DNA from: Paracoccus chinensis
GTDB lineage: Bacteria > Pseudomonadota > Alphaproteobacteria > Rhodobacterales > Rhodobacteraceae
Direction: 5' to 3'
NCBI RefSeq assembly: GCF_900102885.1
Contig: NZ_FNGE01000012.1
Span: forward strand, 35,289 to 99,288
DNA length: 64,000 bases
In this document: piece by piece, positions 19,374 through 28,757 of the stretch
Layout: every line of letters begins with the position of its first letter
How positions within the stretch are numbered: position 1 is the stretch's first letter
The notes under the pieces: model-generated
Seen by the model: the letters and a program-made list of their open reading frames with translations, nothing else
The model's database searches: none
What the model was told of the DNA's origin: nothing
Program-made: the position numbers and the translations under genes

Positions 19374-19850
19374 TCAGACCCGGTGATAGGGCGAGCCCGC
19401 AAGGATCGTCGCGGCGCGATAAAGCTGTTCGGACAGCATGACGCGGGCCAGCATATGCGGCCAGACCATCGCGCCGAAGGACAGCGTCAGGTCGGCGCGG
19501 TCGCGCAAGGCGGGGTCCAGCCCGTCCGCGCCCCCGATCAGGAACACGGCGTCCGAGCGTCCATCGTCGCGGAAACGGGCGAGGGCAGATGCGAAGTCGG
19601 GCGACGACAGAAGCCGCCCGCGTTCGTCCAGGGCGATGATCGCGGCACCCTCGGGGATCTGGCGGGAGAGAAGGGCTGCCTCGGCGGATTTGCCGCCGCC
19701 CTTGCGATCCTCGACCTCGATCACTTCGGCGGGACCGAGTCCAAGCGCGCGGCCGGTCTGGGCGAACCGGCCGAGATAGTCCTGGATCAGCGCCGCTTCG
19801 GGCGCACGCGCGGCCAGCCGCCCGACCGCGGCGATGCGGACCCGAAGCAT
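19374..19850 (-). CDS. rlmH: 23S rRNA (pseudouridine1915-N3)-methyltransferase RlmH
   Basis: SPOUT-class methyltransferase that methylates pseudouridine 1915 of 23S rRNA in the assembled 70S ribosome. 158 aa, the usual length. ALDERGRLLSSPDFA, FLIGGADGLDP (the SAM-binding knot) and C-terminal PYHRV are diagnostic. It follows rsfS with 7 nt between them, a common ribosome-assembly pair. Confidence 0.96.
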   Translation of the reverse strand: MLRVRIAAVGRLAARAPEAALIQDYLGRFAQTGRALGLGPAEVIEVEDRKGGGKSAEAALLSRQIPEGAAIIALDERGRLLSSPDFASALARFRDDGRSDAVFLIGGADGLDPALRDRADLTLSFGAMVWPHMLARVMLSEQLYRAATILAGSPYHRV

Positions 19851-19857
19851 TGCGGAC

Positions 19858-20262
19858 TTACTGCGTCAGCGACTGGGTGGCGTCAGGGGCAGCGCCGCCC
19901 CGCAGGCTGGCCAGCGCGTCGGCGGGCATCCACATCTTCTCGAGTTGGTAGAACTCGCGCACCTCGGGGCGGAAGACATGGACGATGACGTCGTCGGTGT
20001 CGATCAGCACCCAGTCGCCGGTGTCCTTGCCCTCGATCCGGGCGGAGCGGCCGCATTCGGTCTTGAGGCGGTCAACCAGCTTCTGGGCGATGGACGCCAC
20101 CTGGCGCGAGCTGCGGCCCGAGGCGATGACCATGTGGTCGGCCATGGCGGAACGTCCGCGCAGGTCGATGGTGACGATGTCCTCGGCCTTGTCGTCATCG
20201 AGCGAGGCGAGGATGCGGGCAAGCAACTGGTCGCTGCTTTCCGCGGTGGTCGCGGCCGGCAC
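19858..20262 (-). CDS. rsfS: Ribosomal silencing factor RsfS
   Basis: Binds ribosomal protein uL14 and blocks subunit joining when nutrients are scarce. 134 aa from a GTG at 20262; core motifs are KAEDIVTIDLRGRSAMADHM, VIASGRSSRQVASIAQKL and DWVLIDTDDVIVHVF. No ribosome site precedes the GTG, whereas a near-perfect GGAGG lies 7 nt before an in-frame CTG at 20287-20289, so the true start may be that CTG (143 aa). Co-directional with rlmH. Confidence 0.93.
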   Translation of the reverse strand: MPAATTAESSDQLLARILASLDDDKAEDIVTIDLRGRSAMADHMVIASGRSSRQVASIAQKLVDRLKTECGRSARIEGKDTGDWVLIDTDDVIVHVFRPEVREFYQLEKMWMPADALASLRGGAAPDATQSLTQ

Positions 20263-20439
20263 TTCGGCCGACGGGACGGTGGTGGACAGGGGACTTCCTC
20301 CGGTCAGCGCGCCGATCTTCCCCGGCGCCGGGATGTCCTTAATGTAGCACGGAATCCGTTCCGCTCAATGTTCGGGGGTGCAGATTTATGGCGAAGGACG
20401 CAGGGACGCGCCAGCCCGCCCAGGCCGCCGCGCAGGGCG

Positions 20440-20817
20440 CTAGAACATCTCGGGCCGCGGGAAGCGCGTGCCTTCCGGAATCTGCGGGAAGTCCGAGCGG
20501 TAGACGGTGTATTCCTGGCACTCCGGATCGCCCATGATGTCCTGCCCCTGCAGCGTGCATTCGGCCTGCACGCGGGTCCCGTCCTCGAAGCGGAAGCCCA
20601 CGTCGGCCAGAGGGTCGTCCATCTGGTATTGTCCCTGCCCGAAGTGGTTGCGCCCGTCGATGATCACCAGGTCCTTCAGCCGGTTGCCGCCGGGATAGAA
20701 CATCAGCGCGATCCGGCTGCCGTCCTGCCGTGTTCCCGTGATCTCGGTCGGAAAGCAGCCTGCCAGCGCCGCCACGCCCGCCGCTGCCAGAAGAAACACC
20801 CGCATCCGCGACATCAT
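20440..20817 (-). CDS. Small predicted lipoprotein, function unknown
   Basis: 125-aa exported protein with an N-terminal hydrophobic segment ending in a lipobox (AALAGC), so probably anchored in a membrane. The mature part has GTRQDGSRIALMFYPGGNRL and two or three Cys (for example VQAECTLQG, GDPECQEYTV). I do not recognise a family. ATG at 20817 follows AGAGAGG; upstream in-frame starts as far as 20949 would place the signal sequence internally. Confidence 0.7.
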   Translation of the reverse strand: MMSRMRVFLLAAAGVAALAGCFPTEITGTRQDGSRIALMFYPGGNRLKDLVIIDGRNHFGQGQYQMDDPLADVGFRFEDGTRVQAECTLQGQDIMGDPECQEYTVYRSDFPQIPEGTRFPRPEMF

Positions 20818-21085
20818 TCCGTTCCACCTCTCTGAACCTGTGTGCTTACGGTTGCACAAGGGTCCTAAGGTCCGGTTAAGGGTCCCAAGTCGCTTGATCC
20901 GGGGTGGAGGAACGAATATCTTCCCGCACATGATGCGTTTTTTCGACATCCATGACCGTGCCCGTCTGCCCGGCCGGTTCTACGGCCTGACCCGGACGGT
21001 GACCGCGCGACTGTGAAGCGGGCTCGCCCGGCGCCCTCGCGCGCCTGCTTTTCCTTGATCGCCATCCCTTCCGAAAGAGACAGCC
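20818..21085. promoter_or_regulatory. Divergent promoter region, lipoprotein / leuC
   Basis: 268-bp spacer before leuC. It contains a 28-codon frame (20933-21016, start codon at 20930 or 20933) and GC-rich inverted repeats at about 21015-21045 followed by a short T-run. The peptide has three scattered Leu and no Leu run, so I do not call a leucine attenuator. Confidence 0.35.
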
Positions 21086-22528
21086 ATGACCGGCAATCCG
21101 ACCCATAGCGGCCCCCGTACGCTTTACGACAAGATCTTCGACGCCCATGTCGTCGACCGCCAGCCCGACGGCACCTGCCTGCTGTACATCGACCGCCATC
21201 TGGTCCACGAGGTGACCAGCCCGCAGGCCTTCGTGGGGTTGCGGATGTCGGGCCGCAAGGTGCGCCGCCCCGACCAGACCATCGCCGTCCCGGACCACAA
21301 CGTGCCGACCACGCCCGACCGCGTGGCCGGGATCGAGAACCCGGAAGGCCGCATCCAGGTCGCCGAGCTTGACAAGAACGCCCGCGACTTCGGCGTGAAC
21401 TACTATCCGATGAACGACATCCGTCAGGGGATCGTCCATATCGTCGGCCCCGAACAGGGCTGGACCCTGCCCGGCATGACCGTCGTCTGCGGCGACAGCC
21501 ACACCGCGACGCATGGGGCCTTCGGCGCGCTGGCGCACGGGATCGGCACCTCCGAGGTGGAACACGTCCTGGCGACCCAGACGCTGATCCAGAAGAAGTC
21601 GAAGAACATGAAGGTCGAGATCACCGGCAAGCTGCGCCCCGGTGTGACGGCCAAGGACATCACGCTCTCGATCATTGGCCACACCGGCACGGCGGGCGGC
21701 ACCGGCTATGTCATCGAATATTGCGGCGAGGCGATCCGCGACCTGTCGATGGAAGGCCGCATGACCGTCTGCAACATGGCGATCGAGGGCGGTGCCCGGG
21801 CGGGCCTGATCGCGCCGGACGAGAAGACCTTCGAATACGTCAAGGGCCGCCCGCACGCGCCGAAGGGTGCCGCGTGGGAGGCCGCGCTTGCCTGGTGGAA
21901 GACGCTGTTCTCGGACGAGGGCGCGCAGTGGGACAAGGTCGTGACGATCCGGGGCGAGGACATCGAGCCGGTCGTGACCTGGGGCACCTCGCCCGAGGAC
22001 GTGCTGCCCATCGGCGCGACCGTGCCTGCGCCCGAGCACTTCGAGGGCGGCAAGGTCGAGGCTGCGCGCCGTTCGCTGGACTACATGGGCCTCAAGCCCG
22101 GCATGAAGCTGACCGACATCAAGGTGGACGCGGTCTTCATCGGATCCTGCACCAACGGCCGGATCGAGGACCTGCGCGCCGCCGCCGAGGTGCTGCGCGG
22201 CAAGCACCTCGCGCCGGGCGTGCGGGGGATGGTCGTCCCCGGCTCTGGTCTGGTCAGGATGCAGGCCGAGGAGGAGGGGCTGGACAAGGTCTTCCTCGAC
22301 GCGGGCTTCGAATGGCGGCTGGCGGGCTGTTCCATGTGTCTGGGCATGAATCCCGACCAGTTGGCGCCGGGCGAGCGCTGCGCCGCGACCTCGAACCGCA
22401 ACTTCGAGGGCCGGATGGGCCGGGGCGGCCGCACGCACCTGATGTCGCCGGTGATGGCGGCGGCTGCGGCCGTGACGGGCCACCTGACCGACGTGCGCGA
22501 GCTGATGGCCGCGCCGGTGGATGCCTGA
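21086..22528 (+). CDS. leuC: 3-isopropylmalate dehydratase large subunit LeuC
   Basis: Isomerises 2- to 3-isopropylmalate with LeuD in leucine synthesis; carries a 4Fe-4S cluster. 480 aa. The three cluster Cys are in [12 protein letters not shown] (about residue 355) and [12 protein letters not shown] (about residues 415-418). [20 protein letters not shown] and [24 protein letters not shown] sequence (here [20 protein letters not shown]) are conserved. ATG follows GAAAGAGACAGCC. leuD follows after 17 nt. Confidence 0.97.
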   Translation: MTGNPTHSGPRTLYDKIFDAHVVDRQPDGTCLLYIDRHLVHEVTSPQAFVGLRMSGRKVRRPDQTIAVPDHNVPTTPDRVAGIENPEGRIQVAELDKNARDFGVNYYPMNDIRQGIVHIVGPEQGWTLPGMTVVCGDSHTATHGAFGALAHGIGTSEVEHVLATQTLIQKKSKNMKVEITGKLRPGVTAKDITLSIIGHTGTAGGTGYVIEYCGEAIRDLSMEGRMTVCNMAIEGGARAGLIAPDEKTFEYVKGRPHAPKGAAWEAALAWWKTLFSDEGAQWDKVVTIRGEDIEPVVTWGTSPEDVLPIGATVPAPEHFEGGKVEAARRSLDYMGLKPGMKLTDIKVDAVFIGSCTNGRIEDLRAAAEVLRGKHLAPGVRGMVVPGSGLVRMQAEEEGLDKVFLDAGFEWRLAGCSMCLGMNPDQLAPGERCAATSNRNFEGRMGRGGRTHLMSPVMAAAAAVTGHLTDVRELMAAPVDA

Positions 22529-22545
22529 GGGGATACGAGGACAAC

Positions 22546-23151
22546 ATGGACAAGTTCACCACCCTGACCGGCATCGCCGCGCCCATGCCGCTGGTCAACA
22601 TCGACACCGACATGATCATCCCCAAGCAGTTCCTGAAGACGATCCATCGTTCGGGACTGGGGAAGAACCTGTTCGACGAGATGCGCTTCTTCCCCGACGG
22701 GACCGAGAACCCGGACTTCGTGCTGAACAAGCCGGCGTATCGGGACGCGCAGATCATCGTGGCGGGCGACAACTTCGGCTGCGGGTCCTCGCGCGAGCAC
22801 GCGCCCTGGGCGCTGCTGGACTATGGCATCCGCTGCGTGATCTCGACCAGCTTCGCGGACATCTTCTACAACAACTGCTTCAAGAACGGCATCCTGCCCA
22901 TCATCCTGCCTCAGGACGCGGTCGAGGCGCTGATGAAGGACGCCGAGAACGGGGCGAACGCGCGCCTGACCGTCGATCTTGAATCGCAGACGGTGACGGG
23001 CGCGGATGGCACGGCCTATCCATTCGAGATGGACCCGCACCGCAAGCACTGCCTGCTGAACGGCCTGGACGACATCGGCCTGACGATGGAGAAGGCGCCG
23101 TCGATCGAGGCTTATGAGGCGCGGATCGCCCAGTCCCAGCCTTGGGTCTGA
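22546..23151 (+). CDS. leuD: 3-isopropylmalate dehydratase small subunit LeuD
   Basis: Swivelling small subunit of isopropylmalate isomerase, 201 aa. Family motifs: [20 protein letters not shown] near the N-terminus and [19 protein letters not shown] near residue 80, plus [22 protein letters not shown] precedes the ATG by 6 nt. It overlaps the next gene's likely TTG start by 10 nt. Confidence 0.97.
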   Translation: MDKFTTLTGIAAPMPLVNIDTDMIIPKQFLKTIHRSGLGKNLFDEMRFFPDGTENPDFVLNKPAYRDAQIIVAGDNFGCGSSREHAPWALLDYGIRCVISTSFADIFYNNCFKNGILPIILPQDAVEALMKDAENGANARLTVDLESQTVTGADGTAYPFEMDPHRKHCLLNGLDDIGLTMEKAPSIEAYEARIAQSQPWV

Positions 23152-24233
23152 GGGCGCTGACCCTCGCGCTGGCGCTGGCCGCAGGGCCGGCGCTAGCCGA
23201 CACCATCCGCATCGCCACCTACAGCCCCGACCTGTCACGCGACGGGCCGGGGCTTCTGCTGCGCGACATCCTGTCGGGCAAGGACGAGCAGATTGCCGCC
23301 GTCGTGCAGGTGATCGCGGCGGCGGACGCGGACGTGCTGCTGCTGACCGGCTTTGACTGGGATCACGACGGCGCGACGCTGTCCGCCTTTGCCGACCTGC
23401 TGGAAGCGGCGGGCGCGGGCTATCCTCACCGCCATGCGAGCCGCCCCAACAGCGGGATGGCGACCGGCCTTGATCTCGACGGCGACGGGCGCACGGGGAC
23501 GGGCGACGACGCGCAGGGCTTCGGGCTGTTCTCGGGGCAGGGGGGCATGGTGCTGCTGTCGCGGCTGCCTCTGGGCGAGGTCACGGACCACTCGGGGCTG
23601 CTGTGGCGTGACATGCCGGGCAACCTGATGCCGAAGGCGTCGCCCGAGGTAGACGAGGTGCAGCGCCTCTCCTCGACCGCGCATTGGGAGGTGCCGGTGA
23701 GCGTCGGCGGTACGACCCTGACGCTGATGGCCTGGTCCGCGACTCCGCCCATCTTCGACGGACCCGAGGACCGCAACGGCCGCCGCAACCATGACGAGGC
23801 GGTGTTCTGGCTGACGCGCCTGCCGCCCGATCGCTTCGTCCTTATGGGCGACACCAACCTCGACCCCGTGGACGGCGACGGGCGGCGCGAGGGCATCGCT
23901 GCCCTGCTGGACCGCGTGCAGGACCCCCGGCCGAAAAGCGAAGGGGCTGCATTGGCCCCGCAGGACGGCGCCAATGCCGTGCAGAAGGGCGACCCGGCGC
24001 TGGACACCGCCGACTGGCCGGATGCCGACGGGCCGGGCAACCTGCGGGTGGACGTCGTGCTGCCCTCGCCGGACCTGACGGTTACGGGTTCGGGTGTGCT
24101 GTGGCCCGCGCCGGGACGGCCGCTGGCGGACACGGTGGCTGCAGCCTCGCGGCACCGGCTGGCCTGGGTGGACCTCGAGCTGCCCCTTACTGGGACCGCG
24201 ACAGCGGCGTCGTCGCCCCGCCCATCGCCTTGA
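23142..24233 (+). CDS. Secreted endonuclease/exonuclease/phosphatase-family protein
   Basis: Exported protein of the DNase I-like EEP fold, 363 aa from a TTG at 23142 that gives a good signal peptide ([19 protein letters not shown]). EEP features include [34 protein letters not shown] (metal-binding GDxN) and [19 protein letters not shown], with a C-terminal [12 protein letters not shown] (catalytic SDHxP-like His position). Likely a periplasmic phosphodiesterase or nuclease; substrate unknown. It is coupled to leuD by overlap although its role is not obviously leucine-related. Convergent 47-nt overlap with the next gene. Confidence 0.83.
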   Translation: MGLRALTLALALAAGPALADTIRIATYSPDLSRDGPGLLLRDILSGKDEQIAAVVQVIAAADADVLLLTGFDWDHDGATLSAFADLLEAAGAGYPHRHASRPNSGMATGLDLDGDGRTGTGDDAQGFGLFSGQGGMVLLSRLPLGEVTDHSGLLWRDMPGNLMPKASPEVDEVQRLSSTAHWEVPVSVGGTTLTLMAWSATPPIFDGPEDRNGRRNHDEAVFWLTRLPPDRFVLMGDTNLDPVDGDGRREGIAALLDRVQDPRPKSEGAALAPQDGANAVQKGDPALDTADWPDADGPGNLRVDVVLPSPDLTVTGSGVLWPAPGRPLADTVAAASRHRLAWVDLELPLTGTATAASSPRPSP

Positions 24234-24591
24234 GCCGCGCGATCAGCGGCTGTGCCCGCGGCCCGACCCGGTCGCAGGCGCCGGGATCGTCCAGCAACTG
24301 GAAGGCAGGGCCGTAGAACTGCTTGTCATAGGCCGAGGCGTCCAGCCCCAGCTGCGCCGCCAGCTTGTCGCCCGTGCCCGCGATCAGCGTCCATTCCGCG
24401 TCCGAGACCGGATAGGCCGGACAGTTCGAGGTGATGACGTTCACCTGCGCCAGTTCAGTGATCAGCGCCCGCGCCTCGTCGGCCGAAAGCCCCGAGGTGT
24501 CGGGCAGGGGCACCGTCATGCCTCCGTCGGCAAGGGCTGCTCCGGTCGTGGCAAGCGCCAGCAGGGCGGCAGCAAGCATGGGTTTCATCAT
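24187..24591 (-). CDS. Small exported protein of unknown function
   Basis: 134 aa with a signal peptide (KPMLAAALLALATTGAALA). The mature part contains two Cys (SNCPAYPVSD and DPGACDRVGP) that could form a disulfide. Two adjacent ATGs (24591, 24588) follow AAGGGGAG; the second has the better spacing. Its 3' end overlaps the convergent EEP gene. I recognise no family. Confidence 0.68.
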   Translation of the reverse strand: MMKPMLAAALLALATTGAALADGGMTVPLPDTSGLSADEARALITELAQVNVITSNCPAYPVSDAEWTLIAGTGDKLAAQLGLDASAYDKQFYGPAFQLLDDPGACDRVGPRAQPLIARLKAMGGATTPLSRSQ

Positions 24592-24730
24592 CCGTCTCCC
24601 CTTGATGGGTCATGCCCCTACCCACAGGACGCGGGCCGCGGGGGCAACCCAAATGGCCGTGAACTTGACCCCCGCGCGGGGCAGGGCTAGGCGGGACGCG
24701 ACCCGCATCCTCGAATGACAAAGGCGCAAG

Positions 24731-25855
24731 ATGAGCGACAGCTACTCCCTTCTGATTCTGCCGGGCGACGGCATCGGCCCCGAAGTCATGGCCGAGGTGC
24801 GCAAGATCATCGACTGGTTCCAGTCGAACCGCGGGATGCGCTTCGACGTGTCGGAAGACCTGGTCGGCGGCGCGGCCTATGACGTGCATGGCAAGCCCAT
24901 CACCGACGAGACAATGGCCAAGGCGCAGTCCGTGGACGCGGTTCTGCTGGGGGCCGTGGGCGGCCCGGCCTATGACAACCTCGACTTCAGCGTGAAGCCG
25001 GAACGTGCCCTGCTGCGGCTGCGCAAGGAAATGGACCTCTTTGCCAACCTGCGCCCGGCCCAGTGCTTCGACGCGCTGGCGGATTTCTCGTCGCTCAAGC
25101 GCGAGGTCGTGTCCGGCCTCGACATCCTGATCGTGCGCGAGCTGACCTCGGGCGTCTATTTCGGCGAGCCGCGCGGCATCCATTCCGACGGCAACAACCC
25201 TGAAAACGAGGGCGGCCGCGTCGGCATCAACACCCAGCGCTACACCAGCGGAGAGATCCGGCGCGTGGCCCGTGCGGCCTTCGAGCTGGCCAGGAAGCGC
25301 AAGAACCGCCTCTGCTCGATGGAAAAGGCCAATGTCATGGAGTCCGGCGTCCTCTGGCGCGAGGAGGTCCAGTGGGTCCATGACAACGAATATCCCGAGG
25401 TCGAGCTGACCCACATGTATGCCGACAATGGCGCCATGCAGCTGGTCCGCCGCCCCTCGCAGTTCGACGTGATCGTGACCGACAACCTGTTCGGCGACAT
25501 CCTGTCGGACGCGGCGGCGATGCTGACCGGCTCGCTGGGGATGCTGCCCTCGGCCTCGCTGGGCGTGCCTGCGGCGAACGGCCGGCCGAAGGCGATGTAT
25601 GAACCGGTCCACGGTTCCGCCCCCGACATCGCGGGGCAGGGCAAGGCCAACCCCATCGCCTGCATCCTCTCCTTCGCCATGGCGCTGCGCTATTCCTACA
25701 ACGAGGGCGCCGCGGCCGACGAACTGGAAGCCGCCGTCGAGCGCGTGCTGGCCCAGGGCGCCCGCACCGCCGACCTGATGGGCCCGGAAGGCGGCACGCC
25801 GATCGGCACCGCCGAGATGGGCGACCGGATCGTCGCGGCCCTGTCGGCAGGCTGA
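24731..25855 (+). CDS. leuB: 3-isopropylmalate dehydrogenase LeuB
   Basis: NAD-dependent oxidative decarboxylation of 3-isopropylmalate, third step of leucine synthesis. 374 aa. [14 protein letters not shown] at the N-terminus, [33 protein letters not shown] (catalytic Lys) and [20 protein letters not shown] (Mg-binding Asp) are intact; [18 protein letters not shown] is the NAD site. Separated from leuCD by two non-leucine genes. An EamA exporter follows after 6 nt. Confidence 0.97.
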   Translation: MSDSYSLLILPGDGIGPEVMAEVRKIIDWFQSNRGMRFDVSEDLVGGAAYDVHGKPITDETMAKAQSVDAVLLGAVGGPAYDNLDFSVKPERALLRLRKEMDLFANLRPAQCFDALADFSSLKREVVSGLDILIVRELTSGVYFGEPRGIHSDGNNPENEGGRVGINTQRYTSGEIRRVARAAFELARKRKNRLCSMEKANVMESGVLWREEVQWVHDNEYPEVELTHMYADNGAMQLVRRPSQFDVIVTDNLFGDILSDAAAMLTGSLGMLPSASLGVPAANGRPKAMYEPVHGSAPDIAGQGKANPIACILSFAMALRYSYNEGAAADELEAAVERVLAQGARTADLMGPEGGTPIGTAEMGDRIVAALSAG

Positions 25856-25861
25856 TCCCCC

Positions 25862-26803
25862 ATGCGCGGCAACCTGGCGGGCGCCGCGCTGGGCCTTGGC
25901 GCGATGGGCGCCTATGCGACCCACGACGCCGTCATCAAGCTGCTGGGGGCGAGCTATTCGCCCCTGCAGACCGCCTTCTTCGTGGCGCTTCTGTCCCTGC
26001 CGGCGCTGGCGGTCGTGGCCGCCCGGCGGCCGCAGGTCAGCCTTGTCCCCCGGCATCCGGGCTGGGTCGGGCTGCGGACCCTTTGCATGACGCTGAACGT
26101 GCTCAGCGCGATGACAGCCTTTGCGCTGCTGCCGCTGACGCAGGTCTATGCGATCCTCTTCACCATGCCGCTGCTGATCACGCTGCTGTCCGTGCCCATG
26201 CTGGGCGAGCGGATCGGCCCGCACCGGCTGGCGGCGGTCCTGCTGGGCCTCGTGGGCGTGCTGATCGTGCTGCGGCCGGGACAGGCGCAACTTGGCGTCG
26301 GCCATCTCTGCGCGATCGTCACGGCCCTCTGCGGGGCGCTGTCGGCGGTCATCGCGCGCCGCCTGGGCGGGTCCGAGCGCACGCTGGTCCTTGTCATCTG
26401 GCCGGTCCTGCTGAACCTCGGTGTCTGCGCGCTGGCGCTGCCCTTCGTCTATCAACCCATGCCCGGTTCTGACCTTGGCCTTGCCGGGCTGGTGGCGCTG
26501 TTCGGCCTGATCGGGGCGGTGCTGAACGTGCGCGCCTATCGCGCGGCCGAGGCCGCCGTGGTCGCGCCCATGCAATACAGCCAGATCCTGTGGGCGACGC
26601 TTTACGGCTGGCTGCTGTTTTCGGAACTGCCCGATGGCGCCACCCTGCTGGGGATCACGGTCATCATGGGCTCGGGGCTTTACATCCTGTGGCGCGAGGC
26701 ACGGGCGCCCGCAGCCCATCGTCCCGTCCTGCAAGCCGAGGCCCAAGGCGAGGCGCTGCCGTCTCCCAGCATCGCGGGCTTCCGCCGCCTGCTGCGCCGC
26801 TGA
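25862..26803 (+). CDS. EamA/DMT-family exporter
   Basis: Inner-membrane drug/metabolite transporter of the EamA type: two repeated five-helix units, ten predicted membrane segments, 313 aa. TLCMTLNVLSAMTAFALLPL and AEAAVVAPMQYSQILWATLY are typical of the repeats. It is 6 nt behind leuB and likely cotranscribed; export of an amino acid or related metabolite would fit but is inference. Confidence 0.82.
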   Translation: MRGNLAGAALGLGAMGAYATHDAVIKLLGASYSPLQTAFFVALLSLPALAVVAARRPQVSLVPRHPGWVGLRTLCMTLNVLSAMTAFALLPLTQVYAILFTMPLLITLLSVPMLGERIGPHRLAAVLLGLVGVLIVLRPGQAQLGVGHLCAIVTALCGALSAVIARRLGGSERTLVLVIWPVLLNLGVCALALPFVYQPMPGSDLGLAGLVALFGLIGAVLNVRAYRAAEAAVVAPMQYSQILWATLYGWLLFSELPDGATLLGITVIMGSGLYILWREARAPAAHRPVLQAEAQGEALPSPSIAGFRRLLRR

Positions 26804-26851
26804 TTTCCCCTTGCAATCCCGCGCGCCCCGCGATACCTGCCCCGTCACGGT

Positions 26852-26928
26852 CGGAGCGTAGCGCAGCCTGGTAGCGCACCTGCTTCGGGAGCAGGGGGTC
26901 GGAGGTTCGAATCCTCTCGCTCCGACCA
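26852..26928 (+). tRNA. tRNA-Pro (anticodon CGG)
   Basis: 77-nt cloverleaf with encoded CCA. Acceptor arms CGGAGCG and CGCTCCG pair; anticodon stem CCTGC/GCAGG closes the loop TTCGGGA, giving anticodon CGG (codon CCG); T-loop GGTTCGAATCC is standard. The 26929-27175 spacer after it holds no other recognised gene and presumably the promoter of the patatin gene. Confidence 0.97.
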
Positions 26929-27175
26929 ATTCAGAAAATCCCGAAAAATCCTGACTGGCGTCCTTGTCTGGGCACAGACTCGGGAAGATGCGCCGGATTT
27001 TCCGGTTCACCGAAGCAATGCGGCAAGGCGCGGGTGACGACACTGATCGCCGCCTGCGGGATCTCGGGCGCGGACCTGCCTTGAATGGTCGCCGCGGTCG
27101 GTCCGGGTGTCGGAAGGACATCTTGGAGGAACCTCCGAAGACACTGATATCTTGTCTGGAAGGAGGTGCTTTTCC

Positions 27176-28093
27176 ATGAAGATCCTGTCGATCAGCGGGG
27201 GTGGTTTCCAGGCGCTCTACAACGTGCTCCTGCTGGAGGAGCTGGAAAGGCTCACGGGCCCGGTGAAGGACAGCTTCGACCTGTTCTGCGGCACCTCGGC
27301 GGGGGCGATCGTCGCGGCGGCGGGGGCGAGGGGAATGCCCATGGCCGAGCTGCGCGCCGGTTTCGAGCAGCGCGGGGCCGAGGCCTTCCGCCGACGCAGC
27401 ATCGCCGGCCCGCGCGACCTGTGGCGGATGTGGGGGCGGTCGCGCTACATGGCGGGACCGCTGGCGGCACTGGTGGAGGAGATCGCGGGCGATGCGGCCC
27501 TTGGCGAGTTGGAGGTGCCCCTGGCCGTCACCGCCACCCGGCTGCATGACGGTGCGGCGGTCGTCTTCAGCAACCAGACGTCGCCGGAGGCGAAGCTGCG
27601 CGACGTGGTGATGGCCAGCGCGGCGGCGCCCACCATGTTCCCGGCCGTCCCGATCAACGGTCAGCTGCACGCCGACGGCGCGATCTTCGCCAATGCCCCG
27701 GACCTGCTGGCGATGGAACTGGCGCTGCGCACCGGCGCCGGGGCCGACGAGATTTCCATGCTGTCGCTGGGGTCCATGAACGCCTGTCCCCCGATGGGAG
27801 AGCCGGGTGATCCCGACATGGGCGTTCTCGACTGGCTGCGGGGGAACCGCATCTTTCGCACGATGATCGGGGCGCAGGCCGAGGTGACGAGCCGGCTGAT
27901 GAAAGGACTTCTGGGCGAGCGTTACACGCGCATCGACGCCGATCCTGCCTTCCCGCTGCGGGGCGATGTCGCCCTTGACCGGGCAGACGCCAAGGCGATT
28001 GCGGCGGCGCGGATGGCGGCAAGCCTGTCACTGCCGGCGCTTGAGGCCTGGGCGCAGGCAAGCCGCGATGAACCGCTCCGCAGGATTGCGTGA
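27176..28093 (+). CDS. Patatin-like phospholipase
   Basis: Serine acyl hydrolase with a Ser-Asp dyad, 305 aa, no signal peptide. N-terminal oxyanion-hole motif ILSISGGGFQALYN, nucleophile elbow CGTSAGAIVAAAG (GTSAG) and catalytic Asp in LHADGAIFANAPD (DGA). AAGGAGGTG lies 9 nt before the ATG at 27176, deciding the start. The adjacent small metallophosphoesterase starts 25 nt downstream. CBASS effectors of the CapV type share this fold, but no cyclase gene is near, so a housekeeping lipase is the simpler reading. Confidence 0.87.
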   Translation: MKILSISGGGFQALYNVLLLEELERLTGPVKDSFDLFCGTSAGAIVAAAGARGMPMAELRAGFEQRGAEAFRRRSIAGPRDLWRMWGRSRYMAGPLAALVEEIAGDAALGELEVPLAVTATRLHDGAAVVFSNQTSPEAKLRDVVMASAAAPTMFPAVPINGQLHADGAIFANAPDLLAMELALRTGAGADEISMLSLGSMNACPPMGEPGDPDMGVLDWLRGNRIFRTMIGAQAEVTSRLMKGLLGERYTRIDADPAFPLRGDVALDRADAKAIAAARMAASLSLPALEAWAQASRDEPLRRIA

Positions 28094-28118
28094 CATGGGC
28101 AACTTCAGAGGCTGAGGG

Positions 28119-28604
28119 ATGACGGACTGGGTGATCGGCTGCACGCATTTCGGCCATGCCAACATCCTCAGGCTCTGCAGCCGCCCCTTTGCCTCGGTCG
28201 AGGAGATGGACCGGGCGATGATCGAGAACTGGAACCGCACGGTCGGCCCGCGCGACAGGGTCTATCACCTCGGCGATTTCGCCTTCCGCGGCCCGCCCGC
28301 CGAACATTACGAACAGCAGCTGAACGGCACGCTTGTGAGGATCCGGGGGAACCACGACCGCAAGGACTGGGGCGTTCCCTATCTGAGAATCAGGGTGAAC
28401 CGGACAGGTGTCGTCCTGTTCCACTACCCGATCGAGGAATGGGACGGCTGGTGGCAGGGCGCCGTCCACCTGCACGCCCATACGCATGACCCCGAGTTCC
28501 TGTCGGCCCCGCGGCGGGGGAACGTCAGTGCCGATGCGGTGGCTTTCACCCCGGTCAGGCTGGAGGAATGCGTCGAGCGCCTGCGGATGTCGGGACCCGG
28601 CTGA
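28119..28604 (+). CDS. Small calcineurin-like metallophosphoesterase
   Basis: 161-aa cytosolic metallophosphoesterase. Metal-binding blocks are visible: IGCTHFGHANI (D/H-x-H variant), YHLGDFAF (GD), IRGNHDRKD (GNHD), LFHYPIEEWDG and LHAHTHDP (GHxH variant). Small proteins of this type occur in bacteria and phages as phosphodiesterases. Likely cotranscribed with the patatin gene. Confidence 0.83.
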   Translation: MTDWVIGCTHFGHANILRLCSRPFASVEEMDRAMIENWNRTVGPRDRVYHLGDFAFRGPPAEHYEQQLNGTLVRIRGNHDRKDWGVPYLRIRVNRTGVVLFHYPIEEWDGWWQGAVHLHAHTHDPEFLSAPRRGNVSADAVAFTPVRLEECVERLRMSGPG

Positions 28605-28721
28605 GTTGCAGGCTGTTCAGCTCAGGTGCGTGCCTGCTTCTTGGAGCAACTGACAGGACCTTCGGGTCGGCAGAGCGGTGAGATGAGAGAAGCCCGGTGC
28701 AGCTCGGCGCGCACATTGTTT

Positions 28722-28751
28722 CCGGGGTCGGCGCTGCCGAGCCGACCCCGG
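28722..28751 (-). terminator. Putative terminator of the DJ-1/PfpI gene
   Basis: 11-bp perfect inverted repeat (CCGGGGTCGGC / GCCGACCCCGG) with an 8-nt loop, 6 nt after the stop at 28758; no T-run on the minus strand. Confidence 0.5.
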
Positions 28752-28757
28752 GTCGCA

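Noticed and set aside
20930..21016. Leader peptide and attenuator in front of leuC
   Set aside because: The 28-codon frame has only three scattered Leu codons and no good ribosome site at proper distance; no alternative-hairpin set could be drawn with confidence.
26890..27000. Attachment site of an integrated element at the tRNA-Pro 3' end
   Set aside because: No integrase gene and no second copy of the tRNA end were seen in the window.
27176..28093. CBASS-type defence effector (CapV patatin)
   Set aside because: No CD-NTase, ubiquitin-like or other CBASS gene is adjacent; the neighbour is a small metallophosphoesterase.
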